Source: Paracoccaceae bacterium (lineage in GTDB: Bacteria > Pseudomonadota > Alphaproteobacteria > Rhodobacterales > Rhodobacteraceae). Taken from it: a stretch of 5,030 bases of DNA. The notes under the pieces were generated by a model. That model ran no database searches, was not told the origin of the DNA, and saw only the letters and a list, made by a program, of their open reading frames with translations. The stretch lies in assembly GCA_029881635.1 (NCBI GenBank), contig JAOUMG010000208.1, positions 1-5,030 on the forward strand, written 5' to 3'. Below, piece by piece: positions 1-4,679 of this stretch. Made by a program: the position numbers and the translations under genes. How positions within the stretch are numbered: the first letter of the stretch is position 1; each line of letters begins with the position of its first letter.

Positions 1-783
1 CGCCGTCAGCGACTGATGCTGCATATGAAACAAAATATGCAGCGGATGGGCAGGGACGAGGAAATGGATAAGGATCGAAGAGAAAAAGATCAGGTGTTCC
101 AGCGGATGCATTGACAGACCCGACCAAGGACCGACGTTGATATTGCGGTGATGTAGACTGTGGGCGATCCGGTAGATCGGCCCCCAGTGCAACGCCCGGT
201 GCACCCAGTAGAAATGGAATGATATCCAGACCGGTGTCAGCAAGAAGAGCACGACAAACCAAACCGGATTGGCCGCCCATGCCAGAATCGGTACCCAGCC
301 ATTGCCCATGGCCCAGAACATCAGCACTTCATATCCGGTCCAGAAACCGACCCCGCTTGTCAGCGTCCAGAACATATTGTCCCAAACCTGCCCACCCAAA
401 GTGAATTGTCGACCTTTGCGGGCCAGATCACGGGGATCGTATTTCAGCCGGTCGCCCTGATGGCGAAAACTGAAAAAGAACAGATGCAGCCCGCCCGCGA
501 CCATCGTCATCAGGATGAGGTTCCTGAACCATATCCCGGCGATCCAACCTGGTGCGAGGGTTTTTGTCACATCAAGCGAAGGCTGAAACCACGCCCACGA
601 GATCAGTGCAACACCGACAAGGATCGAGTTTTCCGCAATTGCCAGCCACCGCACTGCCAGCCAACGTGCCATCCGCACCGGATCGGGAGGCCAGGAAAAG
701 AACGGCGAAACCCGGATCGGCACCGGCGGAACATGGTTCCATCCCGGAATCGGCGGGGTGGTCAAATCCGTCTTTTGGGTCAT
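1..783 (-). CDS. Sterol desaturase / fatty acid hydroxylase family membrane protein (C-terminus missing)
   Basis: The reading frame is open from the ATG at 783 to the left edge: 261 residues with no stop, so the C-terminus lies outside the window. The protein is rich in Trp and Phe with several hydrophobic segments (about 46-66, 80-106, 172-189, 231-252), indicating an integral membrane protein. Two histidine clusters of the di-iron hydroxylase/desaturase superfamily are visible: HRALH at 195-199 (HX3H) and HSLHH at 208-212 (HX2HH), followed by HPLEH at 226-230. The last HXXHH cluster expected for the family would lie past the edge. Family members use a di-iron centre and O2 to hydroxylate or desaturate lipids; the substrate cannot be read from sequence. 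The start at 783 follows GAGGG eight bases upstream. An in-frame ATG at 804 would add seven residues (MEPRAPA) but lacks a ribosome binding site. Family call firm, substrate unknown. Confidence 0.88.
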   Translation of the reverse strand, partial: MTQKTDLTTPPIPGWNHVPPVPIRVSPFFSWPPDPVRMARWLAVRWLAIAENSILVGVALISWAWFQPSLDVTKTLAPGWIAGIWFRNLILMTMVAGGLHLFFFSFRHQGDRLKYDPRDLARKGRQFTLGGQVWDNMFWTLTSGVGFWTGYEVLMFWAMGNGWVPILAWAANPVWFVVLFLLTPVWISFHFYWVHRALHWGPIYRIAHSLHHRNINVGPWSGLSMHPLEHLIFFSSILIHFLVPAHPLHILFHMQHQSLTA

Positions 784-803
784 GGCGGGCGCCCTCGGCT
801 CCA

Positions 804-815
804 TTGCAGATGCAA
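804..815. promoter_or_regulatory. Short dyad upstream of the desaturase gene, possible operator
   Basis: TTGCAGATGCAA has five-base arms (TTGCA/TGCAA) around a two-base centre and lies 21-32 bases before the desaturase start. Its position fits an operator or leader element. Short dyads also arise by chance, and no regulator gene is present to pair with it. Confidence 0.25.
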
Positions 816-846
816 CTTTGCGCCAGTCAGGAAAAAGAAGCAAAGT
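815..846. repeat. Inverted repeat in the desaturase leader
   Basis: A perfect seven-base inverted repeat, ACTTTGC (815-821) and GCAAAGT (840-846), surrounds an 18-base purine-rich middle. It lies between the likely VOC terminator and the desaturase start. It could form a leader hairpin or a spaced protein-binding site. Its function is unknown, and it shares one base with the dyad at 804-815. Confidence 0.35.
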
Positions 847-847
847 G

Positions 848-889
848 GAAAATATCCCAAGCAATAGCGCTGGCCGGTGGCGCTTTGGG
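848..889 (-). terminator. Probable intrinsic terminator of the VOC gene
   Basis: Starting about 12 bases after the VOC stop, the minus strand can form a ten-pair stem. On the plus strand the arms are CCCAA (856-860) with TTGGG (885-889), and AGCGC (866-870) with GCGCT (880-884). A five-base bulge (861-865) interrupts one side, and the loop is nine bases. On the minus strand the stem is followed by ATATTTTCC, a moderate U-rich tract. Placement and tract fit a rho-independent terminator; the bulge and impure U-tract lower certainty. If it works, the desaturase gene is transcribed separately. Confidence 0.5.
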
Positions 890-900
890 CCAGATACTCC

Positions 901-1233
901 CTAGCCCTTGTGAACCAGCAGGACGACACCTGCCGGATCAGATGTCCAATGCCCTTGCACGTCCCCAAGAGGTTCCAGTTCATCCCGGACGGGGCTATTT
1001 AGTTCTTCGAGTGCCTGATCGGGATCGTTTGAAAGGAATTCAAGCCAGATATCGACCTGACTTTGCCTTTCTACCCGGTCGATCCACAAAGTCATTTCGC
1101 CAAACGCAAAGGCAACGCTACCATCCAGTTCCTTTTTGGGTGTCAGCCCAACAAGGTCTCGGTAAAACGCGACCGTTTCTTCCCATTTGTACAAAGGCAC
1201 TTTGATTGCGATGTTCTTGCCAGGGTTTAACAT
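901..1233 (-). CDS. Small VOC (glyoxalase/bleomycin-resistance fold) family protein
   Basis: The product is 110 residues, the size of a single VOC domain made of two beta-alpha-beta-beta-beta halves. Visible hallmarks are an opening strand (NIAIKVPLY, 7-15), the helix with AFYRDLVGL (22-30), a middle strand pair ending near LWID (49-52), a second helix around DPDQALEEL (70-78), and the closing HWTSDPAGVVLLV (95-107), which matches the usual 'sDPdGn..el' end. The metal ligands of catalytic glyoxalases are not obvious: the first strand has Lys where His or Gln is common, and the final Glu position reads Leu. The protein may therefore be a binding protein or a metal-independent enzyme; no substrate can be assigned. 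The start is set by GGAGGT four bases before the ATG at 1233. Upstream in-frame ATGs at 1251 and 1278 lack such a site, and the proposed promoter would not include the one at 1278. Confidence 0.85.
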   Translation of the reverse strand: MLNPGKNIAIKVPLYKWEETVAFYRDLVGLTPKKELDGSVAFAFGEMTLWIDRVERQSQVDIWLEFLSNDPDQALEELNSPVRDELEPLGDVQGHWTSDPAGVVLLVHKG

Positions 1234-1237
1234 TGGG

Positions 1238-1243
1238 ACCTCC
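1238..1243 (-). promoter_or_regulatory. Strong ribosome binding site fixing the VOC start
   Basis: The minus strand reads GGAGGT, then CCCA, then ATG at 1233. This is the best Shine-Dalgarno match in the window. It selects the 110-residue form over in-frame starts 18 and 45 bases upstream. Confidence 0.8.
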
Positions 1244-1266
1244 GAATTCATCGTTCTGTTCGCCTG

Positions 1267-1295
1267 AGATAGAGCCACACCAAGGGCCGACTCAA
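1267..1295 (-). promoter_or_regulatory. Candidate promoter of the VOC gene with a GANTC site over the -35
   Basis: On the minus strand, TTGAGT (1295-1290) and CTATCT (1272-1267) are separated by 17 bases, placing the transcription start near 1260 and giving a leader of about 27 bases. The -35 hexamer matches TTGACA at four of six positions; the -10 is weak. The bases TTGAGTC contain GAGTC (1293-1289), a CcrM methylation site of the kind GcrA recognises when it lies in promoters. This is a pattern-based guess. Confidence 0.4.
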
Positions 1296-1326
1296 TCTAC
1301 CCACCTTGAGCTCATTCGCCACTAGG

Positions 1327-1339
1327 AGTGACAGTCACT
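1327..1339. repeat. Perfect 13-bp dyad between argF and the VOC gene
   Basis: AGTGAC-A-GTCACT is a perfect inverted repeat with a single central base. It is too tight for an RNA hairpin but is a typical shape for a dimeric DNA-binding protein. It lies 94 bases upstream of the VOC start and about 30 bases upstream of its candidate -35. AGTGAG half-sites recur nearby at 1365 and 1404, spaced 38-39 bases apart. The binding factor is unknown. No convincing argF terminator was found in the rest of 1340-1443; a CCACG/CGTGG stem (1388-1415) lacks a U-tract. Confidence 0.3.
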
Positions 1340-1443
1340 ATTTCCCGTCATGCGGCAGCATAAAAGTGAGCAAATCGGGTTTATGAGCCACGTAGATCAA
1401 AGAAGTGAGGCGTGGTGAAGGATTTCCCCTCCCAGTTGTTGGT

Positions 1444-2370
1444 TCAAACTCCCAGACACCAGCGCAGTATCGCCTTTTGCGCGTGCAGGCGGTTTTCGCT
1501 TTCGTCGAAAATGACTGATTGCGGACCGTCCATGACAGCGTTGGTTGCCTCTTCGTTACGGTGCGCGGGCAGGCAATGCATGAACAGGGCATCGGGGTTG
1601 CCCCTTGCCATCATCTCTTCGTTCACCTGATAGGGGCGCAACTGATTGTGGCGCCGTTCACGCGCGCTTTCGGGGTCATGCATGGAAACCCAAGTATCGG
1701 TGACAATCGCATCCGCCCCCTTGGCGGCTTCCAGCGGGTCGCGCGTGATCTCGACCTTCGAACCCTTTGCCCGCGCAAATTCGACCGCACGGGGGTCCGG
1801 GTCAAGCGTTTCCGGCCCCGTGAATGTCAGGTCAAAACCGAACTGGCCCGCCGCATGCAGCCAGCTTGAACAGACGTTGTTGCCATCCCCCGACCAGACG
1901 AACTTGCGCCCTGCAATGGGGCCGCGATGTTCCTCATAGGTCACGATATCGGCCATGATCTGGCAAGGGTGGCTGGCATCCGTCAGCCCGTTGATCACCG
2001 GGACTGTGGCGTGTTCGGCCATCTCGTGCAGGGTCGCCTCTTCAAACGTGCGCAACATGATCAGATCGACATAGCGCGACAGGACCCGCGCCGTGTCAGC
2101 GATGCTTTCGCCGTGCCCCAGTTGCATTTCCTTGCCCGACAGGATCATCGTCTGCCCGCCCATCTGGCGCGCGCCCACGTCGAAAGACACACGCGTCCGG
2201 GTCGATGGCTTTTCGAAGATCAGCGCAATCATCCGCCCGGCAAGCGGCTGTTCGGCATCTGTCGTGCCCTTGGGCAAACCACGGCGCGCGGTTTTCATCG
2301 CATGGGCGGAGTTGATCATGTCCCGCAAGGCAGCAGGATCGGTTTTGTGAATATCGAGAAAATGGGTCAT
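1444..2370 (-). CDS. argF: Ornithine carbamoyltransferase
   Basis: A 308-residue cytoplasmic enzyme, full length for the family, that transfers the carbamoyl group from carbamoyl phosphate to ornithine, giving citrulline in arginine biosynthesis. The carbamoyl-phosphate loop STRTR is at 56-60 and is followed by VSF. HPCQ is at 134-137, the ornithine-side DTWVSM at 225-230, and the active-site HCLPAHR with its Cys at 265-271. SMH replaces the more usual SMG, a minor variation. The ATG at 2370 is preceded by AGGAAAG about five bases upstream. The gene lies 95 bases downstream of argD on the same strand, so the two are probably co-transcribed, with ArgF acting two steps after ArgD in the pathway. 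The anabolic role is inferred from the argD neighbour; no arginine deiminase genes are present. Confidence 0.97.
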   Translation of the reverse strand: MTHFLDIHKTDPAALRDMINSAHAMKTARRGLPKGTTDAEQPLAGRMIALIFEKPSTRTRVSFDVGARQMGGQTMILSGKEMQLGHGESIADTARVLSRYVDLIMLRTFEEATLHEMAEHATVPVINGLTDASHPCQIMADIVTYEEHRGPIAGRKFVWSGDGNNVCSSWLHAAGQFGFDLTFTGPETLDPDPRAVEFARAKGSKVEITRDPLEAAKGADAIVTDTWVSMHDPESARERRHNQLRPYQVNEEMMARGNPDALFMHCLPAHRNEEATNAVMDGPQSVIFDESENRLHAQKAILRWCLGV

Positions 2371-2394
2371 GTGACTTTCCTGGTAACGGGGATG

Positions 2395-2411
2395 GGGCAG
2401 CGAAGATGCCC
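2395..2411. repeat. Small hairpin in the argD-argF gap
   Basis: GGGCA (2395-2399) and TGCCC (2407-2411) form a five-pair stem with a seven-base loop, 25 bases upstream of the argF start. There is no U-tract, so it is not a clear terminator. It could affect processing or translation of the intercistronic RNA, or be chance. Confidence 0.25.
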
Positions 2412-2465
2412 TAAACCCCGGTGGATAATTGGCCGGGCGGATGCCAAAAGCCGATGCCTTCCTGT

Positions 2466-3641
2466 TCAGGGCTTTGGCATGGCGGCCGCGGTTCGGTCCA
2501 GCCGCGCAACCGCCTCGGCGATGTCTTCATCGGTGATGGTCAACGCCGGAAGCAGACGGATCACGTTGTCGGCTGCAGGCACGGTCAGGATATGTTCGCC
2601 GTAGCCGGCCTTGACCACATCCGCCGGGGCGGGCTTGCATTTCAGGCCCAGCATCAGCCCTTGCCCGCGAACAGCCTCAAATACATTTGGATGGGCGGCG
2701 ACCAGCCCCTCCAGTTTCTGGCGGAACAGGGCCGCTTTGCGGTTAACTTCGGCCAGAAAGGCCGGGTCGGATATGATCTCCACCACCTTTGCGCCGACAG
2801 CGCAGGCCAGCGGGTTGCCGCCATAGGTAGACCCATGCGTGCCCGCGACCATGCCTGCTGCCGCCCTTTCGGTGGCCAGCACAGCCCCGAGAGGAAAGCC
2901 GCCACCGATCCCCTTGGCCACCATCATGATGTCTGGGGTGATACCGGCCCATTCATGGGCAAACAACCGCCCCGTCCGGCCCATGCCGCACTGAACTTCA
3001 TCGAGCAAGAGCAAAGCGCCCACTTCGTCGCACATCGCGCGCAGTGCCTTGAGGTCAGCGTCAGGCATCGGCCTGATGCCGCCCTCACCTTGCACCGGCT
3101 CAACCATGACGGCTGCCGTCTGCGGGCCAATGGCGGCTTTCAGGGCATCCATGTCGCCCCAGGGCAACGACCGGAAGCCCGGCATCAAGGCGCCAAATCC
3201 CTTGACCATCTTTTCCGATGCGGCCGCCGCGATCGCCCCGGTGGAACGCCCGTGGAACGATCCTTCGAATGTCAGAATTTCGATCCGATCGGGGCTGCCG
3301 GCATCCGACCAGTACTTGCGCACCATCTTGATCGCAAGTTCAGCGGCCTCGGTCCCCGAATTGGTGAAAAAGGCGGTATCGGCAAAGGTGGCACCACAGA
3401 TCAGATCTGCCAGCCGCTGCTGTTCCGGGATCTGGTAAAGGTTGGACACATGCCAGACACGGCCCGCCTGTTCGGTCAGGGCGGCCACCAGATCGGGATT
3501 GGCATGGCCAAGTGCGTTGACTGCTATCCCCGCAGCCAGATCCAGATATCGCGTCCCGTCTGCCGTTTCCAGCCAGGAACCCTGACCTTTCACGAAAGCA
3601 AGGGGCGCACGGTTATAAGTAGGCAAAAGGGTCGGGATCAT
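2466..3641 (-). CDS. argD: Acetylornithine aminotransferase
   Basis: A 391-residue class III (fold type I) PLP-dependent aminotransferase of the cytoplasm. It converts N-acetylglutamate semialdehyde plus glutamate to N-acetylornithine and 2-oxoglutarate; many homologues also serve as DapC in lysine synthesis. Visible landmarks are the cofactor-phosphate loop SGTEA (95-99), SFHGRS (128-133), EPVQGEGG (181-188), LLLDEVQ with the PLP-pyridine Asp at 214, the Schiff-base lysine K243 in [14 protein letters not shown], and [12 protein letters not shown] (269-280). Full length with no breaks. The ATG at 3641 has GGAG seven bases upstream. The pairing with argF distinguishes it from related omega-transaminases. 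It is the first gene of the unit and is transcribed away from gcrA. Confidence 0.96.
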   Translation of the reverse strand: MIPTLLPTYNRAPLAFVKGQGSWLETADGTRYLDLAAGIAVNALGHANPDLVAALTEQAGRVWHVSNLYQIPEQQRLADLICGATFADTAFFTNSGTEAAELAIKMVRKYWSDAGSPDRIEILTFEGSFHGRSTGAIAAAASEKMVKGFGALMPGFRSLPWGDMDALKAAIGPQTAAVMVEPVQGEGGIRPMPDADLKALRAMCDEVGALLLLDEVQCGMGRTGRLFAHEWAGITPDIMMVAKGIGGGFPLGAVLATERAAAGMVAGTHGSTYGGNPLACAVGAKVVEIISDPAFLAEVNRKAALFRQKLEGLVAAHPNVFEAVRGQGLMLGLKCKPAPADVVKAGYGEHILTVPAADNVIRLLPALTITDEDIAEAVARLDRTAAAMPKP

Positions 3642-3669
3642 GGAACTACTCCGGAAAAGCGGAAGGCCA

Positions 3670-3699
3670 ATAGGTGTCTCAGGCGGGGTTTCAAGTCAA
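3670..3699 (-). promoter_or_regulatory. Candidate argD-argF promoter
   Basis: On the minus strand, TTGACT (3699-3694, five of six matches to TTGACA) precedes ACCTAT (3675-3670) by 18 bases. An overlapping alternative pairs TTGAAA (3694-3689) with TATTGG (3672-3667) at a 16-base spacing. Either puts the start of transcription about 20-25 bases before the argD ATG. The -35 is good and the -10 poor. Confidence 0.42.
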
Positions 3700-3742
3700 C
3701 GATGGGTTGGATGCGGCACTTGGCCACGCGGATCAATGCGTC

Positions 3743-3759
3743 AGGCGCGATAGGCGCGA
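3743..3759. repeat. Tandem AGGCGCGA repeat upstream of argD
   Basis: Two copies of AGGCGCGA (3743-3750 and 3752-3759) sit on a nine-base period, directly followed by an overlapping eight-base palindrome CGACGTCG (3757-3764). The cluster is about 45 bases upstream of the proposed argD -35, a position suited to a regulator. Nothing identifies the regulator. Confidence 0.3.
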
Positions 3760-3927
3760 CGTCGGGGGCGGCAGGCAAGGCTGTTCCGATTGATCATACT
3801 CGCGACATAGCCCGATCATTCTTCTCTGTCTATCGAAATTCAGAACCGGCAGCGTTGAAACAGCCCTATCGAAGCGAAGAGCAAAAACCCGATCAGGGCG
3901 GGCGGGCTTGATTTCCGCGCCCCTCAC

Positions 3928-3957
3928 TTGTATCTCAGCATGTCCCCCGGATAGAAT
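3928..3957 (+). promoter_or_regulatory. Candidate gcrA promoter
   Basis: TTGTAT (3928-3933) and TAGAAT (3952-3957) are separated by 18 bases. The -10 matches TATAAT at five of six positions; the -35 is weak, matching mainly TTG. Transcription would start near 3964, giving a leader of about 77 bases that contains the whole hairpin at 3976-4018. Confidence 0.42.
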
Positions 3958-3975
3958 GGGGTTAACCGCAGTCAC

Positions 3976-4018
3976 GACCGCCTTGGGGGCGCATTGCTTT
4001 CTTGCCCCCCTTTCGGTC
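3976..4018 (+). promoter_or_regulatory. Two-part hairpin in the gcrA leader
   Basis: GACCG (3976-3980) pairs with CGGTC (4014-4018), and inside it GGGGGC (3985-3990) pairs with GCCCCC (4004-4009). The helices are separated by a symmetric 4x4 internal loop (CCTT/CTTT) and closed by a 13-base loop. Eleven mostly G-C pairs make this the strongest structure noticed in the window. It ends 11 bases before the GAGGG ribosome binding site. Only two T residues follow it, so a terminator is less likely than a 5'-UTR element. The 3' arm CCCTT (4008-4012) could alternatively pair with GAGGG (4030-4034). Confidence 0.5.
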
Positions 4019-4040
4019 TTAGAAAACCCGAGGGTCATTC

Positions 4041-4619
4041 ATGTCCTGGACCGATGAACGCGTCGAGACGCTTAAAAAGATGTGGGGCGAAGGCCAGTCG
4101 GCCAGTCAGATCGCCAAAGAGCTGGGCGGCGTCACCCGCAATGCCGTAATCGGCAAGGTCCACCGGCTGGGCCTGTCGAACCGCACAACCGGGGCCACCA
4201 CGCCCGAACCCAAATCCGACCCAGCGCCCAAGGCTGACACCCGCAGTGCTGCGGCAAAACCGGCAGCGGCAAAGGCTGAGCCAAGGCCGATCCCGCGCAC
4301 CGAAAGCGCGCAGCCCCCGGCGCAACCGGCCTCGATGCGCAACCGGATCATTCCGGCAGGCCAGCCCCTGCCGCCGCAGCCTTCTGCAGGCGAGATCAGC
4401 CCCGAAGCACTTGCCTCGGTCCGCGAAGTTGAAAAGAAGGCCAAGCGTATCAGCCTTATGGAACTGACAGAACGGACCTGCAAATGGCCCATCGGCGATC
4501 CCGCCACCGAGGATTTCTGGTTTTGTGGCCTCGCCACCCAGCAGGGCAAACCCTATTGTGACGCCCATGTCGGCGTGGCATTCCAGCCGATGTCATCGCG
4601 ACGCGACAGGCGGCGGTAA
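4041..4619 (+). CDS. gcrA: GcrA family cell cycle transcriptional regulator
   Basis: A 192-residue protein with the GcrA architecture. An N-terminal helix-turn-helix domain (about 1-46; WTDERVETLKKMW, SASQIAKELGG, TRNAVIGKVHRLGL) is followed by a low-complexity Pro/Ala linker (about 50-118). The C-terminal domain (about 130-183; ISLMELTERTCKWPIGDP, FWFCGL, YCDAHVGVAFQP) is the part that contacts sigma-70 in Caulobacter. In that species GcrA binds promoters with CcrM-methylated GANTC and activates division and chromosome-cycle genes. C147, C162, C173 and H176 make a CCCH pattern. The Arg-rich tail ends RRDRRR. The ATG follows GAGGG by six bases. It is somewhat longer than the Caulobacter protein, mainly through the linker. 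Its targets in this organism cannot be read from the window. Confidence 0.95.
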   Translation: MSWTDERVETLKKMWGEGQSASQIAKELGGVTRNAVIGKVHRLGLSNRTTGATTPEPKSDPAPKADTRSAAAKPAAAKAEPRPIPRTESAQPPAQPASMRNRIIPAGQPLPPQPSAGEISPEALASVREVEKKAKRISLMELTERTCKWPIGDPATEDFWFCGLATQQGKPYCDAHVGVAFQPMSSRRDRRR

Positions 4620-4621
4620 GA

Positions 4622-4646
4622 GGTAGAGCGCAGCTAGCCCTCTATC
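4622..4646 (+). terminator. Weak hairpin after gcrA
   Basis: GGTAGAG (4622-4628) can pair with CTCTATCC (through 4646, one G-U pair), forming a seven-pair stem with an 11-base loop that starts two bases after the gcrA stop. No U-tract follows. It may cause pausing or partial termination, or it may be chance; read-through into the ABC gene 60 bases on is quite possible. Confidence 0.25.
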
Positions 4647-4667
4647 CGCGCATTGGCAAAGTAATCC

Positions 4668-4672
4668 AAGGG
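4668..4672 (+). promoter_or_regulatory. Ribosome binding site supporting a GTG start
   Basis: AAGGG stands seven bases before GTG at 4680. The same frame has a TAA at 4662-4664, and no ATG lies between them, so the coding region must begin here or later. The first conserved strand starts three codons in, which favours this GTG. Confidence 0.65.
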
Positions 4673-4679
4673 TCCCCCG

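Larger units (their letters stand above)
3642..4040. other. Divergent intergenic region between argD and gcrA
   Basis: These 399 bases hold no gene I can support. They contain promoter candidates at both ends, the AGGCGCGA tandem repeat, two CTATCGAA copies 36 bases apart (3830 and 3866), two GATCAT copies (3792 and 3814), a GGGCG/CGCCC pair (3896-3900 and 3918-3922) and the gcrA leader hairpin. Stretches open on either strand look like low-quality frames. No GANTC site was found here, so gcrA itself shows no CcrM target in its upstream region. Confidence 0.6.

Noticed and set aside
552..1205. Plus-strand open frame of 217 codons across the desaturase and VOC genes
   Set aside because: It runs antisense through two supported genes and through a structured intergenic region, and has no family signature.
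1388..1415. CCACG/CGTGG stem as an argF terminator
   Set aside because: It has only five pairs, an 18-base loop and no U-tract on the minus strand.
1412..1450. tRNA-like string around GGTTCAAACTCC near the argF stop
   Set aside because: The T-loop-like bases lack a matching stem, no acceptor or anticodon arms form, and the string overlaps the end of argF.
2420..2428. GGTGGATAA, an 8-of-9 match to a DnaA box
   Set aside because: A single near-match is expected about once per 5 kb by chance, and no cluster or AT-rich unwinding region accompanies it.
1927..2604. Plus-strand open frame of 225 codons across argF and the argD 3' end
   Set aside because: It is antisense to argF, with biased composition and no domain-like pattern; the argF motifs on the other strand explain the region.
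3830..3873. CTATCGAA direct repeat spaced 36 bases, similar to a CRISPR period
   Set aside because: There are only two eight-base copies, which is near chance for a 400-base region; there is no repeat-spacer array.
2421..3911. Long plus-strand open frame of 496 codons across argD and its upstream region
   Set aside because: It is antisense to the clearly conserved argD, rich in Arg, His, Gln and Pro as expected of a GC-rich shadow frame, and shows no recognisable domain.
3733..4038. Minus-strand frame of 101 codons filling much of the argD-gcrA gap, with an AGGA upstream of its ATG
   Set aside because: No family pattern is recognised, it would cover the gcrA leader hairpin and promoter, and its putative ribosome site falls in the gcrA start region. 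A small protein cannot be fully excluded.
4035..4568. Minus-strand open frame of 177 codons opposite gcrA
   Set aside because: It is Gly/Arg/Cys-rich shadow translation of the gcrA linker and domains.
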